From positions 93,288,001 to 93,352,000 of the forward strand of contig JAZHRO010000073.1 in the NCBI GenBank assembly GCA_037157565.1: a DNA stretch of 64,000 nt. Reading direction: 5' to 3'. Source of the DNA: Thalassia testudinum (taxonomy: Eukaryota > Streptophyta > Magnoliopsida > Alismatales > Hydrocharitaceae). The notes under the pieces were generated by a model, which saw only the letters and a list, made by a program, of their open reading frames with translations, was not told the DNA's origin and did no database searches. Positions within the stretch are counted from its first letter, which is position 1. Every line of letters begins with the position of its first letter. Shown piece after piece: positions 9,996 to 20,862 of this stretch. A program made the position numbers and the translations under genes.

Positions 9996-10940
9996 GAGCT
10001 CAAGTCTCAGTTGCAGGACCTTCTGGAGAAGGGTTTCGTGAGGCCCAGTACGTCTCCCTGGGGAGCTCCGGTACTGTTTGTGAAGAAGAAGGATGGGACC
10101 TTATGCCTTTGTGTGGACTACCGATAGCTGAATAGGGTCACCATCAAGAACAAATATCTGCTGCCGAGGATCGACGACTTGTTTGACCAGTTGCAGGGTG
10201 CCACGGTGTTTTCCAAGATCGACTTGAGGTCTGGATACCACCAGTTGAGGATCAGGGAGACCGACGTCTCCAAGATAGCTTTCTGCACCCGGTAAGGACA
10301 CTACGAGTTTTTGGTCATGCCGTTTGGGCTGACCAATGCCCCTGTTGCTTTCATGGACTTGATGAACCAGGTGTTTAGACCGTACTTGGACCAGTTCGTG
10401 GTGGTTTTCATAGATGATGTACTCATCTATTCTAGAGATCGGACGCAGCACGGACAGCACTTGCGGATGGTTCTGGACACTCTGAGACGACGCCGGCTGT
10501 ACGCCAAATACAGCAAGTGCGAGTTCTGGTTGAGGGAGGTGACCTTCCTAGGTCATGTGATCTCTGGAGACGGCTTGGCGGTGGACCCAGCCAAGGTCGA
10601 GGCAGTGCTCAGGTGGGAGAGACCGCGTTCAGTTACTGAGATTCGCAGTTTCCTGGGACTGGCAGGCTACTACAGACGATTCATCAGAGGATTTTCACTG
10701 ATTGCGCGTCCTATGACACAGTTGACCCGGAAGGACGTGCCTTTCGCTTGGACAGACGCCTGTGAGGCATGTTTTCTGGAGCTGAAGGAGAGGTTGACCT
10801 CGGCTCCCGTGCTCACCATCCTTGACAGTAGTGGCGGGTTCATTATGTACACGGACGCCTCCTTGCAGGGGTTAGGAGGTGTGCTCATGCAGAGGGGGTC
10901 ATGTTGTCGCTTACGCTTCGCGGCAATTGAAGCCCCATGA
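9996..10940 (+). pseudogene. Element B reverse transcriptase and start of RNase H
   Basis: Same frame as the protease, interrupted by a TAG at 10125-10127 (in the VDYRxLN motif) and a TAA at 10293-10295 (just before [12 protein letters not shown]). Recognisable parts are [32 protein letters not shown] with the first palm Asp, [12 protein letters not shown], and [10 protein letters not shown] with the remaining two palm aspartates. The connection domain has [15 protein letters not shown]. RNase H opens at [14 protein letters not shown], then the frame is lost near 10890-10905 and runs out at 10938. Confidence 0.92.
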
Positions 10941-11262
10941 GCATACCTACCCTACCCACGACTTAGAGTTGGCAGCTGTTGTCTTCGCGCTGAAGACCTG
11001 GAGGCACTACTTGTATGGTGAGACCTTCGAGATTTTCATAGATCACAAGAGCCTCAGATACCTTTTTGATCAGAAGGAGCTCAACATGAGACAGAGACGT
11101 TGGTTGGAGCTCCTGAAGGACTACGACTGCAGCATCTCCTACCACCCGGGAAAGGCCAATGTGGTGGCTGACGCCTTGAGTCATAAGGCGCCCGCACTCT
11201 TGGCCAGTCTACAGTTACAGAGTTGGACCTTTTGGAGGAGGTGGGCAGTTGGCGACCCCTAG
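10879..11262 (+). pseudogene. Element B RNase H, remainder
   Basis: This continues RNase H in the +1 frame. [36 protein letters not shown] and [12 protein letters not shown] carry the Glu and Asp that complete the active site begun in the previous piece. [16 protein letters not shown] closes the domain. Another frame change near 11220 leads to integrase. The RNase H is of the ordinary Gypsy kind and removes the RNA strand during reverse transcription. Confidence 0.9.
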
Positions 11263-12179
11263 AGTTACGAGGGTATTGTGGGGCAGTGACGGTGACACGG
11301 CAGACTAGGCCAGAGCTGATAGATCGCATCATCACAGGACAGATGGCCGATCCGTACTTGCAGTCTTTGCGCGACAGAGTGCTGTCAGGAGACCCAGGGG
11401 ACTTCTCTTTCACAGACCAGGTGCTACGCTTGAGGGGACGGTTGTGCGTTCCCAGAGACGAGGAGCTGTTGAGAGAGCTCCTGACTGAGGCACACGGTTC
11501 CAGATTCACCATACATCCCGGAAACACGAAAATGTATCACGACTTGAGACACGAGTTTTGGTTGAGAGGGATGAATCGGGATGTGGGTGAGTTCGTGCAG
11601 GAGTGCTTAGTGTGCCAGCAGGTGAAAGCCAAGCATCAGAGGCCTGCAGGGCTGCTTCAGCCGCTTCCAGTGCCAGAGTGGAAGTGGGAGAGCATCACCA
11701 TGGACTTGGTGGTGGGCTTACCTGTTACCCAGCGGGGACACGAAGCAGTCAGGGTAATAGTGGATAGACTGACGAAGACGGCGCGATTCTTGCCGATCCG
11801 AGTCACTTTGGGACCAGCACAGTTGGCAGAGAGGTATATCCGTGATGTGGTACGACTACACGGAGTTCTGCGGGAGGTCGTATCCGACCGAGATACCCGC
11901 TCTACGTCCCAGTTTTGGGCTGAGTTTCAGCAGGCCTTGGGGACGCAGTTGAGGTTTAATACGGCTTACCACCCCCAGATGGACGGACAGTCTGAGCGCA
12001 CGATACAGACACTTGAGGACCTTTTTGCGTGCCTGTGTACTGGACTGGAGGGGTTTTTGGGAGGAGCACCTGCCCCTGGCGGAGTTTGCATACAACAACA
12101 GTTATCACTCGAGCATCGGCATGGCTCCCTACGAGGCTCTGTACGGACGGAGGTGTACGGCACCCTTGAGTTGGGTTGA
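11223..12179 (+). pseudogene. Element B integrase: zinc finger and catalytic core
   Basis: The HHCC finger is seen as H in EAHGS, H in TIHPG and CLVC. The core has an intact D,D-35-E triad: Asp in ITMDLVVGLP, Asp in VVSDRDTRS and Glu in DGQSERTIQ, the last two 35 residues apart. The true frame is lost near 12020-12060, where a base change shifts the reading; the remainder to 12179 is out of frame. The true integrase continues in 12013-12612. Confidence 0.92.
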
Positions 12180-12745
12180 GGTGGGGACCAAGTGGGAGGT
12201 TGGCCCCAGGTTGATCCGGCAGAGTCAGGAGGTAGTTGAGCAGATCCACAGACGACTCTGCACTGTCAGGAGCAGACAGAAGAGCTACGTGGATCGGAGA
12301 CGCAGAGAGGTGCAGTTTGAGGTTGGGGACCACGTCTTCCTTCGTGTTTCGCCCATGAAGGGATTACAGCGGTTTAGGGTGAGAGGGAAGCTCGCGCCGA
12401 GGTTTGTGGGGCCCTTTGAGGTCCTGGAGCGGGTTGGACCCGTTGCTTACAGGCTTGCCCTCCCCCCGCAGCTTTCTGGTGTGCACGGCGTGTTCCACGT
12501 GTCCAACCTCAGGAAGTACGTAGCCGATCCCAGTCACGTACTGAGTCACGAGAGCGTCGAGGTGGGCGACGACCTGACCTACCCCGAGTGGCCAGTGCAG
12601 ATTCTAGACTGAGCCGTCCGCAGTTTGAGACGGAAGCAAGTACCCCTGGTAAAGGTTTTGTGGAGGAGCCAGCGATACGAGGAGGCTACCTAGGAGCCTG
12701 AGGCGGCAATGCGGGAGCGGTACCCGGAGCTTTTCGCGGGTACGT
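12013..12745 (+). pseudogene. Element B integrase C-terminus with chromodomain remnant
   Basis: The open part (12013-12612) has EFAYNNSYHSSIGMAPYEAL, YGRRCTAPL, then the GPY/F module RFVGPFEVLERVGPVAYRLA and GVFHVSNLRKYV. It ends with YPEWPVQILD, the start of a chromodomain. After a TGA at 12610-12612 the same frame still reads chromodomain-like residues (VPLVKVLWR, then MRERYPELF) with one further stop. This layout is typical of Tekay/Del chromoviruses, where the chromodomain directs integration to marked chromatin. Confidence 0.88.
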
Positions 12746-12858
12746 CTTTTCGGACCGGCTTCGGTCCTCTTTGAGTTTGTTATGGTTATTTGGACATCTT
12801 TTCTGCACCCTAGTTAATGCAAGTTTCAGGGACGAAACTTCCTTTGAGTTTGTTATAT

Positions 12859-15499
12859 TGTTATGAACGCGTGCCCCAGATGTCTTTTAAGACGTCTGGG
12901 AGGTGGGCCAGACGTCGGACCAGACGTCTGGGATCATTGCCAGACGTCTGGAAATCTGTTATCTTTGACACGTGCGGGTCGTCTGCGCGCTTGAGCGCGC
13001 AGACCAGCATATTCGCTTATTCCTTCCTCCTGCGGCTGCAGATTCCCCTGCCGCGCTCCTTCTCTCTCCTCCTCGCACGGCCTTAAAAGGCCACACGCTC
13101 TTCCGTCACCACCTCCTCCTTCCTCTTCTCCTTCAGCCAGTGAGCGCGAGAGCGAGCACGAGGTTGCAGCGGCAGCTGCGGCTGCAGTGAGCGCGGAGGA
13201 GGTGCTGTGTGCGAGAGCGGCGCTCAGCCGTGAGGGCAAGCTCGCCAGGGCTGCCGGCGGGGAGCGCAGTGGGCGCGGGGCGACGCGGGGGGGACTGCTG
13301 CGGTCCGAGCAGCAGGCGCACGAGGTGCGACGAGGCGCGGCGTCGCGAGCGGAGGGCTAGTCGCGGCCTGATTTTGGAAACATTTCCAGAATCGGACGTC
13401 TGGGCTGATAGCCAGACGGCGGGGGCGACGTCTGGAAGACCATCCAGACGTCTGAAAGGTGAGTTCTTCCGTCTTCTTCCTTCCTGTCGACTGACCGTAC
13501 TGAGAGAGAGTAGGGTGCGCACAGGCTCGGTGATTCACCATCCAACGCGAATCAGACGTCTGGCTGTGGTACCAGACGACGGGAGCGACCTCCAGACGTC
13601 CGGGGTGACCATTGGACGTCTGGGAACTAGGCCAGACGTCCCCGCAGGCTTCTGGACGTCTGAGAAACCACGCAGAACAAGGTAATTCTCTGATCCACTT
13701 TTTAAGACGTCTGGAAGAAGTTCCAGACGTCTGATTTTGCACAGTGTCGTCGTTTTCGACTCGTTGAGGGCCCGTTCGGGTTCCGTTTTCCGCGTTTCGA
13801 GTTGCGTTTTTTCCGAAATTAAATCCTCTACCCGTCTACAGTAGCTATACACTGTTTTGAGACACTCCTTGTGTTTGATCCTTGTGATAGGACCTCGTTC
13901 CGTTGCAGTCTTGGGGGTCGCGAAGGCACGCGGGATTCCCAATCACGCCCCCATTACTCCCATCGTACCTGGTAGAGTGGCTTTTAAGTATAACCTGTTA
14001 AATTGTGGAATCATAAATAGAACCTAGGACATTGCATGAATCCTAGGAATGAAAAATAGATTGAATGATAGATCCTAGGTGTTGCATGAATCCTAGGGCT
14101 GGAAAACTAGATTGTATGATAGATCCTAGGATACAGCATGAATCCTAGGACGGGAAAACTAGTGGAACAGATGAATACTGCAGTCTTGGAAAAATGGAAA
14201 GGAACAAATAGCTGCCTGTAATTGAATTAACAGCTTCCTGTTGAATAAATAAACGTGTTTGAGAACATCGATTGTGATAACGTGAAACTGGAAGGTGAAA
14301 ATTAGAGGTTCTGAGCTGAAACCCTACGGGGAAGTAGGAGTAGAACTCCTGGAAAGTGAATGGAATAGAATTGGGGAAGTGAGTTGGCCCTTGAGTACGG
14401 AGTACCAAGGAGAGCGACTGTCCCCCTATTTAGTGCAGAGCTGAGCTAGCCACCCCAGGGACCCGGGGTTAGGACTGGCCAGTTTGTACCGACTTGTTGG
14501 CCCTCGTGTACGTAGTACCGAGGAGAGCTACTAGTGTAGGGAGGTACTAGCTACCCCATGGGCCCTGGGGTTCTGCTAGCCTCCCACACCGACTTGTTGG
14601 GCCCACTGGGGCAAACCAGGGTAGTCAGGCGAGGGTGCACGGACTGTGGAGGGGCAAGGCCCCTGTTTGGTTACTGTGGAGGGATTGGACCCCTGTTACT
14701 AAGAGGGCTCTGCCCTGTACTGGTTCCGTGTTGTGCTTTGGGCGCACCCGTTAACGGAAACGACTGACCGCATGCCAGTGCGTGTTAGCTACCCGTGCGT
14801 TTACCGCGCGTGCCGTAGTCACCGTTATGTCTGTCAGTGACGTTGGGGTGGTTGACTGAGAGTAGGATCACCACGGGGGACTCTCCCAGCCAGGAGAGCA
14901 CCACGTGCTACTTCTACTGTTCGGAAAAGACTGCAATCAAGATCGTTCCCACGAGGAACATTCGAGATCAAGTGAAAGATCTGAGAAATAGATAAATCGT
15001 GAGATAATTGAAAGACTTAAATAAAGAAAGTAACAGAACTTAACAGCTACTGTACACTCTACTGTTTCTTTAGTTTTAGTTGCCACTCTACTCAGCGTTT
15101 TGCTGACGTGTTACACTCGTTACCTTTCAGGACCAGGTGTTGAGCAGCCAGGGTCAGCGGCTGCAGAGGACGCTGGGCCGAGTAGGGTCCAGTAGAGTTA
15201 CCACTGTTTCTTGTACCTCTTTTTGTTCCGTTATAGTGAGTAGTTCTTGTTTCCGCTGTACTTTTCTTTACCTGCAGTTCATATTTAGTTATGAATGTTG
15301 TTCTACTGTTGTGGTGGTATATACTGTAGTAGTTTCTTTCCTTGCTGCTGTATTTTCTTACTGTTAGTTATATTCATGTTGAATGTGGTTTATTTTACTG
15401 CTCTTTTGGTTACTTTCTCGTTGGACGACTAGGTCTTGGGATTAGTTGAGTCGGTCCGGTTCTCGTGTCTTGTAGGGGCTTAGGAACCGGGTCGTTACA
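12859..15499 (+). repeat. Element B 3' LTR (2641 bp)
   Basis: It starts TGTTATGAACGCG at 12859 and ends TTACA at 15499, followed by the duplicated target GGAAG. Near-identical to the 5' LTR by eye; it is 44 bp shorter, of which 32 bp is a missing AGACGTCT-containing block. TATA-like TTAAAAGG, the donor-like AAAGGTGAGT and the tandem repeats are all kept. Upstream GGGACGAAACTTCCTT (12829-12844) is a relic of the conserved pre-polypurine stretch of chromoviruses, but no clear polypurine tract remains. Confidence 0.95.
13705..13732. repeat. Perfect hairpin with 12-bp arms in element B 3' LTR
   Basis: The arms AGACGTCTGGAA and TTCCAGACGTCT are exact reverse complements separated by GAAG. The 5' LTR copy (4498-4525) has one changed base in the left arm. 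A second perfect stem is at 4161-4184 (11-bp arms GATTCTGGAAA and TTTCCAGAATC, loop CA). These could fold in the transcript. Confidence 0.85.
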
Positions 15500-15504
15500 G
15501 GAAG

Positions 15505-16167
15505 AGACTCAGCAGAAACTCCTAGCAATTCCTCTAGTTCTAGTATATCCCCTTCACATTCCTCCAAGAGATGGGAATGCTCATTTAGCATGACATCCTG
15601 AAGGGGGTCATCACATAACATTGCTGGAGTTGCCTCTTCAATCAAGTCATCTATCACCTCAACTTGAGAACAATCCTCAAGTCCGGCTTGTTTGTAAGCA
15701 TCGAACACATTAAGCTGGATTTTCCTGTTCCCAAAGCCCATTTTCAATGCCCCAATATTGCAATTAATTGAAGCATGAGAAGTTGCAAGGAAGGGGCGGC
15801 CCAAAATGATGGAGGGTTTGGTTGGCTTGTTGGTAGGGTCAGTGTCCAAAACTAAGAAGTCAACGGGAAAGAAGAAATCCTCCACTCTTATGAGGACATC
15901 TTCCAAAATTCCCCGTGGTGTCTTAAGTGATCGATCAACAACTTGAAGGATTACAGGGCTAGGCTTCAGATTGCCTCCCTCAAGTTGTTCATACACGTAG
16001 CTCAGAAGGATGTTCACCCCCGCACCCAGATCAAGTAGAGCCTCATCAATTTGTAAGTCACCAATAACTACAGAGATGTATGGGGCTCCTGGGTCCTTAA
16101 GTTTCGGGGGTGTGCCATGTTGAACAATTGAGCTAACAGAATCAGGCAGGACAACTTTTGATTGGAC
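15505..16167 (-). pseudogene. Element A aspartic protease region
   Basis: Open on the minus strand from just after a TAG at 16168-16170 to the element B insertion site. The active site is LLDLGAGVNIL near 16020-16045 (Asp-Leu-Gly-Ala). LKTPRGILEDVLIRVEDFFF, VDFLVLDTD and [16 protein letters not shown] follow, all typical of the Athila protease. An acidic tail (LLEECEGDILELEELLG) leads to the RT linker. The frame runs through the insertion point into 3602. It shows no inactivating change of its own, but the upstream TAG would cut it from gag. Confidence 0.88.
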
Positions 16168-16572
16168 CTATTTTCTAGATTGTCGCTTTTTCATGCACAG
16201 GTCCTTTAAGAAGGGGGCATAAGACGGAATCTGCCTGATAGCTTCAAGCAAAGGCAGGTTAATCTGCACTTGCTTGAAAGTTTCCATAATCTCATCTGTC
16301 TTATCTTTGGCTCCAGATGAGCCAGCAGAAGTCTGCCCAGAGGTGGATAAGCGCTCTGGAAAAGGCACTCTCGATCTCTGGGTGGAAGGGTTGTCATGTC
16401 GAGTAAGGGGTGGAACGGGGGCAACTTCTTCCGGTGAGGTGATTTCAAGCGGAGAAGATTTGGGCAAGTCTTCTCCGGTGGGGGTGAAAGTCGGGGTGGA
16501 TGGTTTTTTTGGGGGTGAGACTATAGGAGTATCGGGTTTGGAAATTTCTTTCCCACTCCACAGAATAGTCAC
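16168..16572 (-). pseudogene. Element A gag-protease linker region
   Basis: 134 codons, rich in Pro, Ser and Thr in the first hundred residues (for example IVSPPKKPSTPTFTPTGEDL). It ends with VQINLPLLEAIRQIPSYAPF-LKDLC, a conserved stretch before the Athila protease. A TAG stop ends it at 16168-16170 and the frame then continues as protease. It overlaps the gag piece upstream by four bases in a different frame, so a frameshift lies near 16570. Confidence 0.8.
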
Positions 16573-17510
16573 CGCCTGAGCATGCTCCCTAAAGACAATC
16601 CCTTTTCCTTTAGGATTTTCCTCAGCAGCACTGGGGAGCTTCCCAGTCTCCCTCTGTCTAACAGCCTCACAAGGTGTCCAATTTGTGATTTCATCTCATG
16701 TATAGCCTTGTCATGAGATTGGATGATGGCACTTTGACTTTCTTGCATAGTTTTCAACATCGCCTTCAATTCATCCATCTCAGAGGTTTTAGGTTGGGAA
16801 AAGGTCTGAGGTTGGTTCATTTGATGGTTTTGAAAGGATTGTGGTTTGTAATTCCATGAATTTGAGACATTTCCTTGTCTCCATGAAAAGTTTGGGTGGT
16901 TCCTCCATCCCTCATTATAAGTGTTGGAGAAAGGATCATTACGAGGTCTTGGACGGAACCTTTTAGCGGCATTCAAATCCGCTTGTACAAGCTTAGGGAA
17001 TTGGGAAGCCAAGTGGCAATCCACAGTGGCGTGTATATTGCCTCGACAAATTACGCATTCGGAAGCTTGGGATGTGGAGGTGTTAGGTACGAATGAACTC
17101 GGGTTCGACATAAGCCTTTCCATGTTTTGATTCAATAATTGAATCTGATAGGCTAAATTCTGGGTGTCCCTTGCTTCATTCACCTCCAACTTTCTTTGCA
17201 TGAGAGTGGGCTTTCTATCCATGTAGGAAGAATTCAAGTGAATAGAATTCTCACTCAAAGTATCAAATAAGTTCCAAGCTTCATCCTCAGTCTTAGATAG
17301 AAAGGTTCCTGCACAAGCACCATCCACAGTTTGCTTATGCGAATCATTAAGTCCGGTGTAGAACCTTTCAACCAGTTGCCATTTAGGCACCTGATGATGT
17401 GGGCAAAGTCTCAGCAAATAGTTAAAGCGTTCCCACGCATCATGGAATGCTTCCCCATCATTTTGAACAAAACTCATGATTTCCCTCCTAAAGTGATTTG
17501 TTTTGCTCAT
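16569..17510 (-). pseudogene. Element A gag: capsid C-terminal half and zinc knuckle
   Basis: 313 codons. DAWERFNYLLRLCPHHQVPK and LVERFYTGLNDSHKQTVDGA are signatures of the plant retrotransposon gag (capsid) domain. A CCHC knuckle, CVICRGNIHATVDC, lies near residues 152-165. Asn/Trp/Pro-rich NHPNFSWRQGN and a predicted coiled segment (DELKAMLKTMQESQSAIIQS) follow. It is in the same frame as the N-terminal piece, separated by two stops between 17511 and 17549. Confidence 0.85.
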
Positions 17511-17549
17511 GGGGAAGTACTTTTTCTAAAACTCCTTCTTCAGGGCATC

Positions 17550-17939
17550 CTAAGTATTTATATTATCAAGGGTGTGATACCAATACTTGGCTTTGTCCTT
17601 TAGGGAGAAGGGAAAGAGGGTCCGCATTTGAGCGTCATCAGTAACGCCCTGTAGCTTCACCATGGAACAGACCTCGGTGAATTCCTCAATATGCCTGTAA
17701 GGGTCTTCCCTAGTAGTACCATAAAAGGAGGGTAGCAAGGATATGGTACTACTTTTGATCTCATACGGATTGTCCCCTCTAGGTCTACGTAGTGCTGGTC
17801 CAGCTTGATTGGTTGGGATGAAATATTCCTTAAGGCTCCTTTGGCTGACCATTTCTACCCTTGGAAGGTCTCTTCTTAGGATTCTTTCAGGTTCAGGATC
17901 AAATACAAGTTGTCTCCTAAGAGAACGCCTACCAAGCAT
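17550..17939 (-). pseudogene. Element A gag, N-terminal part
   Basis: 129 codons from an ATG at 17937-17939, beginning MLGRRSLRRQLVFDPEPE. The segment from residue 75 (SFYGTTREDPYRHIEEFTEV) through LFPFSLKDKAKYWYHTL is the start of the gag capsid domain. Two stops in 17511-17549 break the frame before the rest of gag. The gag forms the particle in which reverse transcription takes place. Confidence 0.85.
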
Positions 17940-19150
17940 GCACTACAAACACAATTCAAAAGGACTTGTTTGGTCTTTACAGATTTAGGCTTTTGACTTT
18001 AGTTCAAATTGTAGGTGACAAAACAAATTGCCTAATCAATTATGCGCCTATTGTCAACCTTCGAAATGCCTAAAAAGACCTAGTTAGAGCTTAGGTATTC
18101 TTCCCTAAATCTCAAATTGTCAAGTAAATCCAAAGATGGAAGATCGAGGGTTGCAAGTAGGCCTAAGCCTTCCTTTGAAGCTGTGCTTTCGCGGTGCTTC
18201 TCAACTACCCCCAAAAATCCGTGATAGGGTATCCCCCTCTTTGGATTTACAAAACCTTTGATCTCAAGTTCCGAACACTTCAGAATCCAACAGTAGGAGG
18301 GCTCTTGTCCTAGTCATTTCAAGACTTAGGAGTGTCTAAATGAGTGCTGTGGTGCGACAGATATAAGTGTGCATTCACCGCAAAAGGATTTTGAATTTTG
18401 AATCGCACACCACGTTTTACAATCAAGTCCTTGATTTTTAAAATGTCCCTCCTTTAATTAGGTCTTTTTTTAGAAAATATGTGACCACTTGTTAAATAGC
18501 TTCAAGACAAACTTTGTGGTCTTTGAATTAATTCCGAATATAATGCGTGATCAAGAATAGGATGCAAAGTAAGAGAATGCGTACCTTGCTTCCAGCAATC
18601 AATAATGCAAGAATGCACGCAATGCAGAGAAATAAATCTAGAGGCTGCTCATACAGACCTAAATGGTTTGTCCTAGGGCAGGCAGCTTCTAGCAGGTAGC
18701 TCATTTTTTTTAATTTTTTTTTAATTTTTCAACTACTTATGCACAAGCAAATAAAAGTAATAATAAAAAAAAACTAAATCTAAAGAAAAGGGAACAGGCT
18801 CCCAAAAATTACCCAACACGGGCCCAAAACAAAATCGGGGAACAAACCCCTCAAAATATACCCCAGAATAAGGGTTTCAAACAAAATGCAATAAAAAATT
18901 AAATCTAAAGTCTTAATTCTATCAAACTAGGGACTAAATATACAATGATGTCCGTCGCGTCCTCGTCCTTCTCCTCCTTTCCAAAATAGCTCGTCCAATT
19001 CTCCTCTGGCGACGTCAAGGGTCGCCTCTCACACTGGCTGATTCTTGCACAAATTTTCTCGCACAGGAAAGAAAATAATAAATGGTCAAATCATTGTGCA
19101 ATTGACAAATAATCAAAATAAAATCAGGTGAAATTATTGCGTCAGTTGCC
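17940..19150 (-). other. Element A leader between primer site and gag
   Basis: 1.2 kb with no credible coding sequence. It is T/A-rich with homopolymer runs near 18704-18730 and 18760-18775. The stretch GGCAGCTTCTAGCAGGTAG (18681-18699, plus strand) has a relative in the D leader at 52424-52440, supporting common ancestry of A and D. Leaders of this size are usual in Athila elements. Confidence 0.6.
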
Positions 19151-19168
19151 TCCCCGACAACGGCGCCA
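19151..19168 (-). other. Primer binding site of element A (tRNA-Asp type)
   Basis: The minus strand reads TGGCGCCGTTGTCGGGGA directly after the LTR end (two spacer bases). It closely matches the complement of the tRNA-Asp 3' end, the primer used by Athila elements. Elements C, the copy at 40906 and D have variants of the same site. Confidence 0.85.
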
Positions 19169-19170
19169 TT

Positions 19171-20862
19171 TGACTGGTCGATTATTCGCTTGAAAGTCGT
19201 TTGCAGTTTTATGTGGTGGAAAAATCGACTAATCAATATTTAAAAAGAAATAACCACTCGCAGAGGAGTGGGTCGTATCCACATGGAGGCAATGACGTAT
19301 TTAAATTCGCACCAATTAAAAACGTTTGTTCGTAGTTAGTTTGGACAAGAATCAAGCCAGATTTGCCTTCAGATTAAGGTTGAAACAAGAAACAATGCCG
19401 AAATAGCAATTATGAGTAACTAGAGGATATTTGCTGCAATGCAGAATCAATAAAATATTAATAAAAATTGACAATGGCAGAAAATGTAATTTTTAATGGC
19501 CCTGTTACTGTAGCAAAACAGGGGATTTTTTCCCCTTTGGCGTGCACGACGAGGAGTGGACGGCCGAACGCAGGAAGCTCGGAGGAAGTCCCTTGGACCG
19601 AGGGCTTCGAAACGGTGGTGGTGGCCGGAGGCGGCTGGACGAGCTCCGGCGGAGGTGGCTGCAGCTGCTGTTGGCGGGCGATGCGCGCACTGCAGGCGGG
19701 TGCGTGCTAGCTGGAGGGCGCTGCAGGCTGCTGGGCGCTGGCTTGAGGGCGCGGGAGCGCGCGCGGCCTGTTGGCGGTGAGAGTGGGTGCTGCAGGCCTC
19801 GCAAAGGCTGGAGGGGGCGTGCGGGCGAAGGCTGCAGGTGCGGGTAAGGTGCTGCAGGCGTGGGAGCACGCGCGTGAGGTTCTGTAGGCGTGGAAGGAGG
19901 GCGTGCGCGGACTGTTGGGCGTTGCTGGAATGGTCGGGATATCTTCAGACGTGTGTGCAGGCTAGTGCGCGTGGGTGAGAGGTGAGGTGCAGGCTAGGCT
20001 AAAAGTGAGCGGGTGGACTTCAGACGATTGCGCAGGCGGTGAGTGCGGGAGGAAGTGGTGGGTTCTTGCGTGCGGCTGGAGATGAGCGGGTGGCTGCTGC
20101 AGCGTGGGTGGTGGAAGTGAAGTGGGAGGACGGAGATTGCTGCTGGAGTGGGGGGTGGACTTCAGACGTCCGGGAAATTTCCCGGACGTCTTAACTGACT
20201 GAAAGGGTTATTGCACAGTAGCTGCGGCGATGGTTGTTGGTGACGACGGCGAGGGAGATGCATGCTAAGGTGCTCACGGTAATGCTTCGAGCTCCGGATG
20301 GCGGTGTGGTCTGTCACACCACACGCCCACGGTGGTGGAGACTCGCCGCCACGGTTGAGGCCGACGGTATGGAATGGAAGAGAGGAGATCTCTCTGCACA
20401 ATGGTGGTCGGTGGTGGAGGCCCTCCGAGCTCGGTTGCCTCCCTCCTTTTGTAGTGGCCTGCACCAATTTGAAATTAGCTGCCCGACAAGATCCAACATA
20501 TCCGCTCCTCCTTGAATGGGTTCTTCACTGCGGCAGCTGGTGGCGTTGGAGCGGTAGCCAGCCGTTCCTGCAAGAAGAAGAATAAAGAAAATAATGTTAA
20601 AATATTATGGTCATTTATATACAGACCCTCAACTTTTATGTTAATGAAAACAATGTACCTAATTGGTTAACTAATTAGATGAATGTCATTCTAAGCTAAT
20701 TCTAAATGCACTTAAAATACGAATCCAATGCATGGATTATGTAATTAAATTAAAAATATGAATTAATCTATTTACATCCTAATTTATGCTAAATAAATGT
20801 TAGAATTAATCTAATGTCTAGGCACTTAAATACTTAAATAGCCCACAACTATGGGCTAATCA
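19171..20862 (-). repeat. Element A 5' LTR (1692 bp)
   Basis: On the minus strand it starts TGATTAGCCC (20862) and ends CCAGTCA (19171), next to the primer site. The middle (19550-20500) is GC-rich with many overlapping open frames on both strands that show no protein character. A TATA-like CTACAAAAGG lies at about 20441-20452 (minus). The block GGTCGTATCCACATGGAGG (19270-19288, plus strand) recurs in the D LTRs. A perfect 28-bp palindrome lies at 20164-20191. Confidence 0.85.
20164..20191. repeat. Perfect 28-bp palindrome in element A LTR
   Basis: The 14-base half AGACGTCCGGGAAA is followed at once by its exact reverse complement, with no loop. The ends are the same AGACGTC found in the chromovirus LTRs. 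In RNA it would form a hairpin after opening a few central A-T pairs. The surrounding LTR belongs to a different retrotransposon lineage from element B. Confidence 0.9.

Larger units (their letters stand above)
3608..15499 (+). mobile_element. Element B: Tekay/Del-like chromovirus with both LTRs, inserted in element A
   Basis: Two near-identical LTRs (3608-6292 and 12859-15499), both starting TGTTATGAACGCG and ending GTCGTTACA, flank gag, protease, RT, RNase H, integrase and chromodomain remnants in Ty3/Gypsy order. The 5-bp target duplication GGAAG is at 3603-3607 and 15500-15504. The primer site (6296) matches initiator-Met tRNA. Gag lacks its capsid core and is split by a solo LTR at 6611-8774. 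Pol has three in-frame stops and at least three frameshifts. LTRs of about 2.65 kb are long for this lineage. Element B cannot be autonomous. Confidence 0.95.
1..20862 (-). mobile_element. Element A: Athila-type Ty3/Gypsy retrotransposon, left end outside window, split by element B
   Basis: Read on the minus strand the order is LTR (19171-20862), primer site, gag, protease, then after the interruption at 3608-15499 reverse transcriptase, RNase H, integrase and 3' noncoding sequence. This gag-pro-RT-RH-INT order is that of Ty3/Gypsy. The FMDD reverse transcriptase motif and tRNA-Asp-type primer site point to Athila. It is inserted in the 5' LTR of element C: sequence from 20863 onward aligns with 40519 onward of the other C LTR, and GTTAC at 20863-20867 is the expected target duplication. 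The other LTR should lie left of position 1. All coding parts carry stops or frameshifts. Confidence 0.88.

Noticed and set aside
19447..20585. Overlapping open frames in the element A LTR, and likewise at 43327-44364 and 53421-54609
   Set aside because: GC-rich LTR composition; frames are open on both strands at once and code for low-complexity Arg/Ala/Pro sequence.
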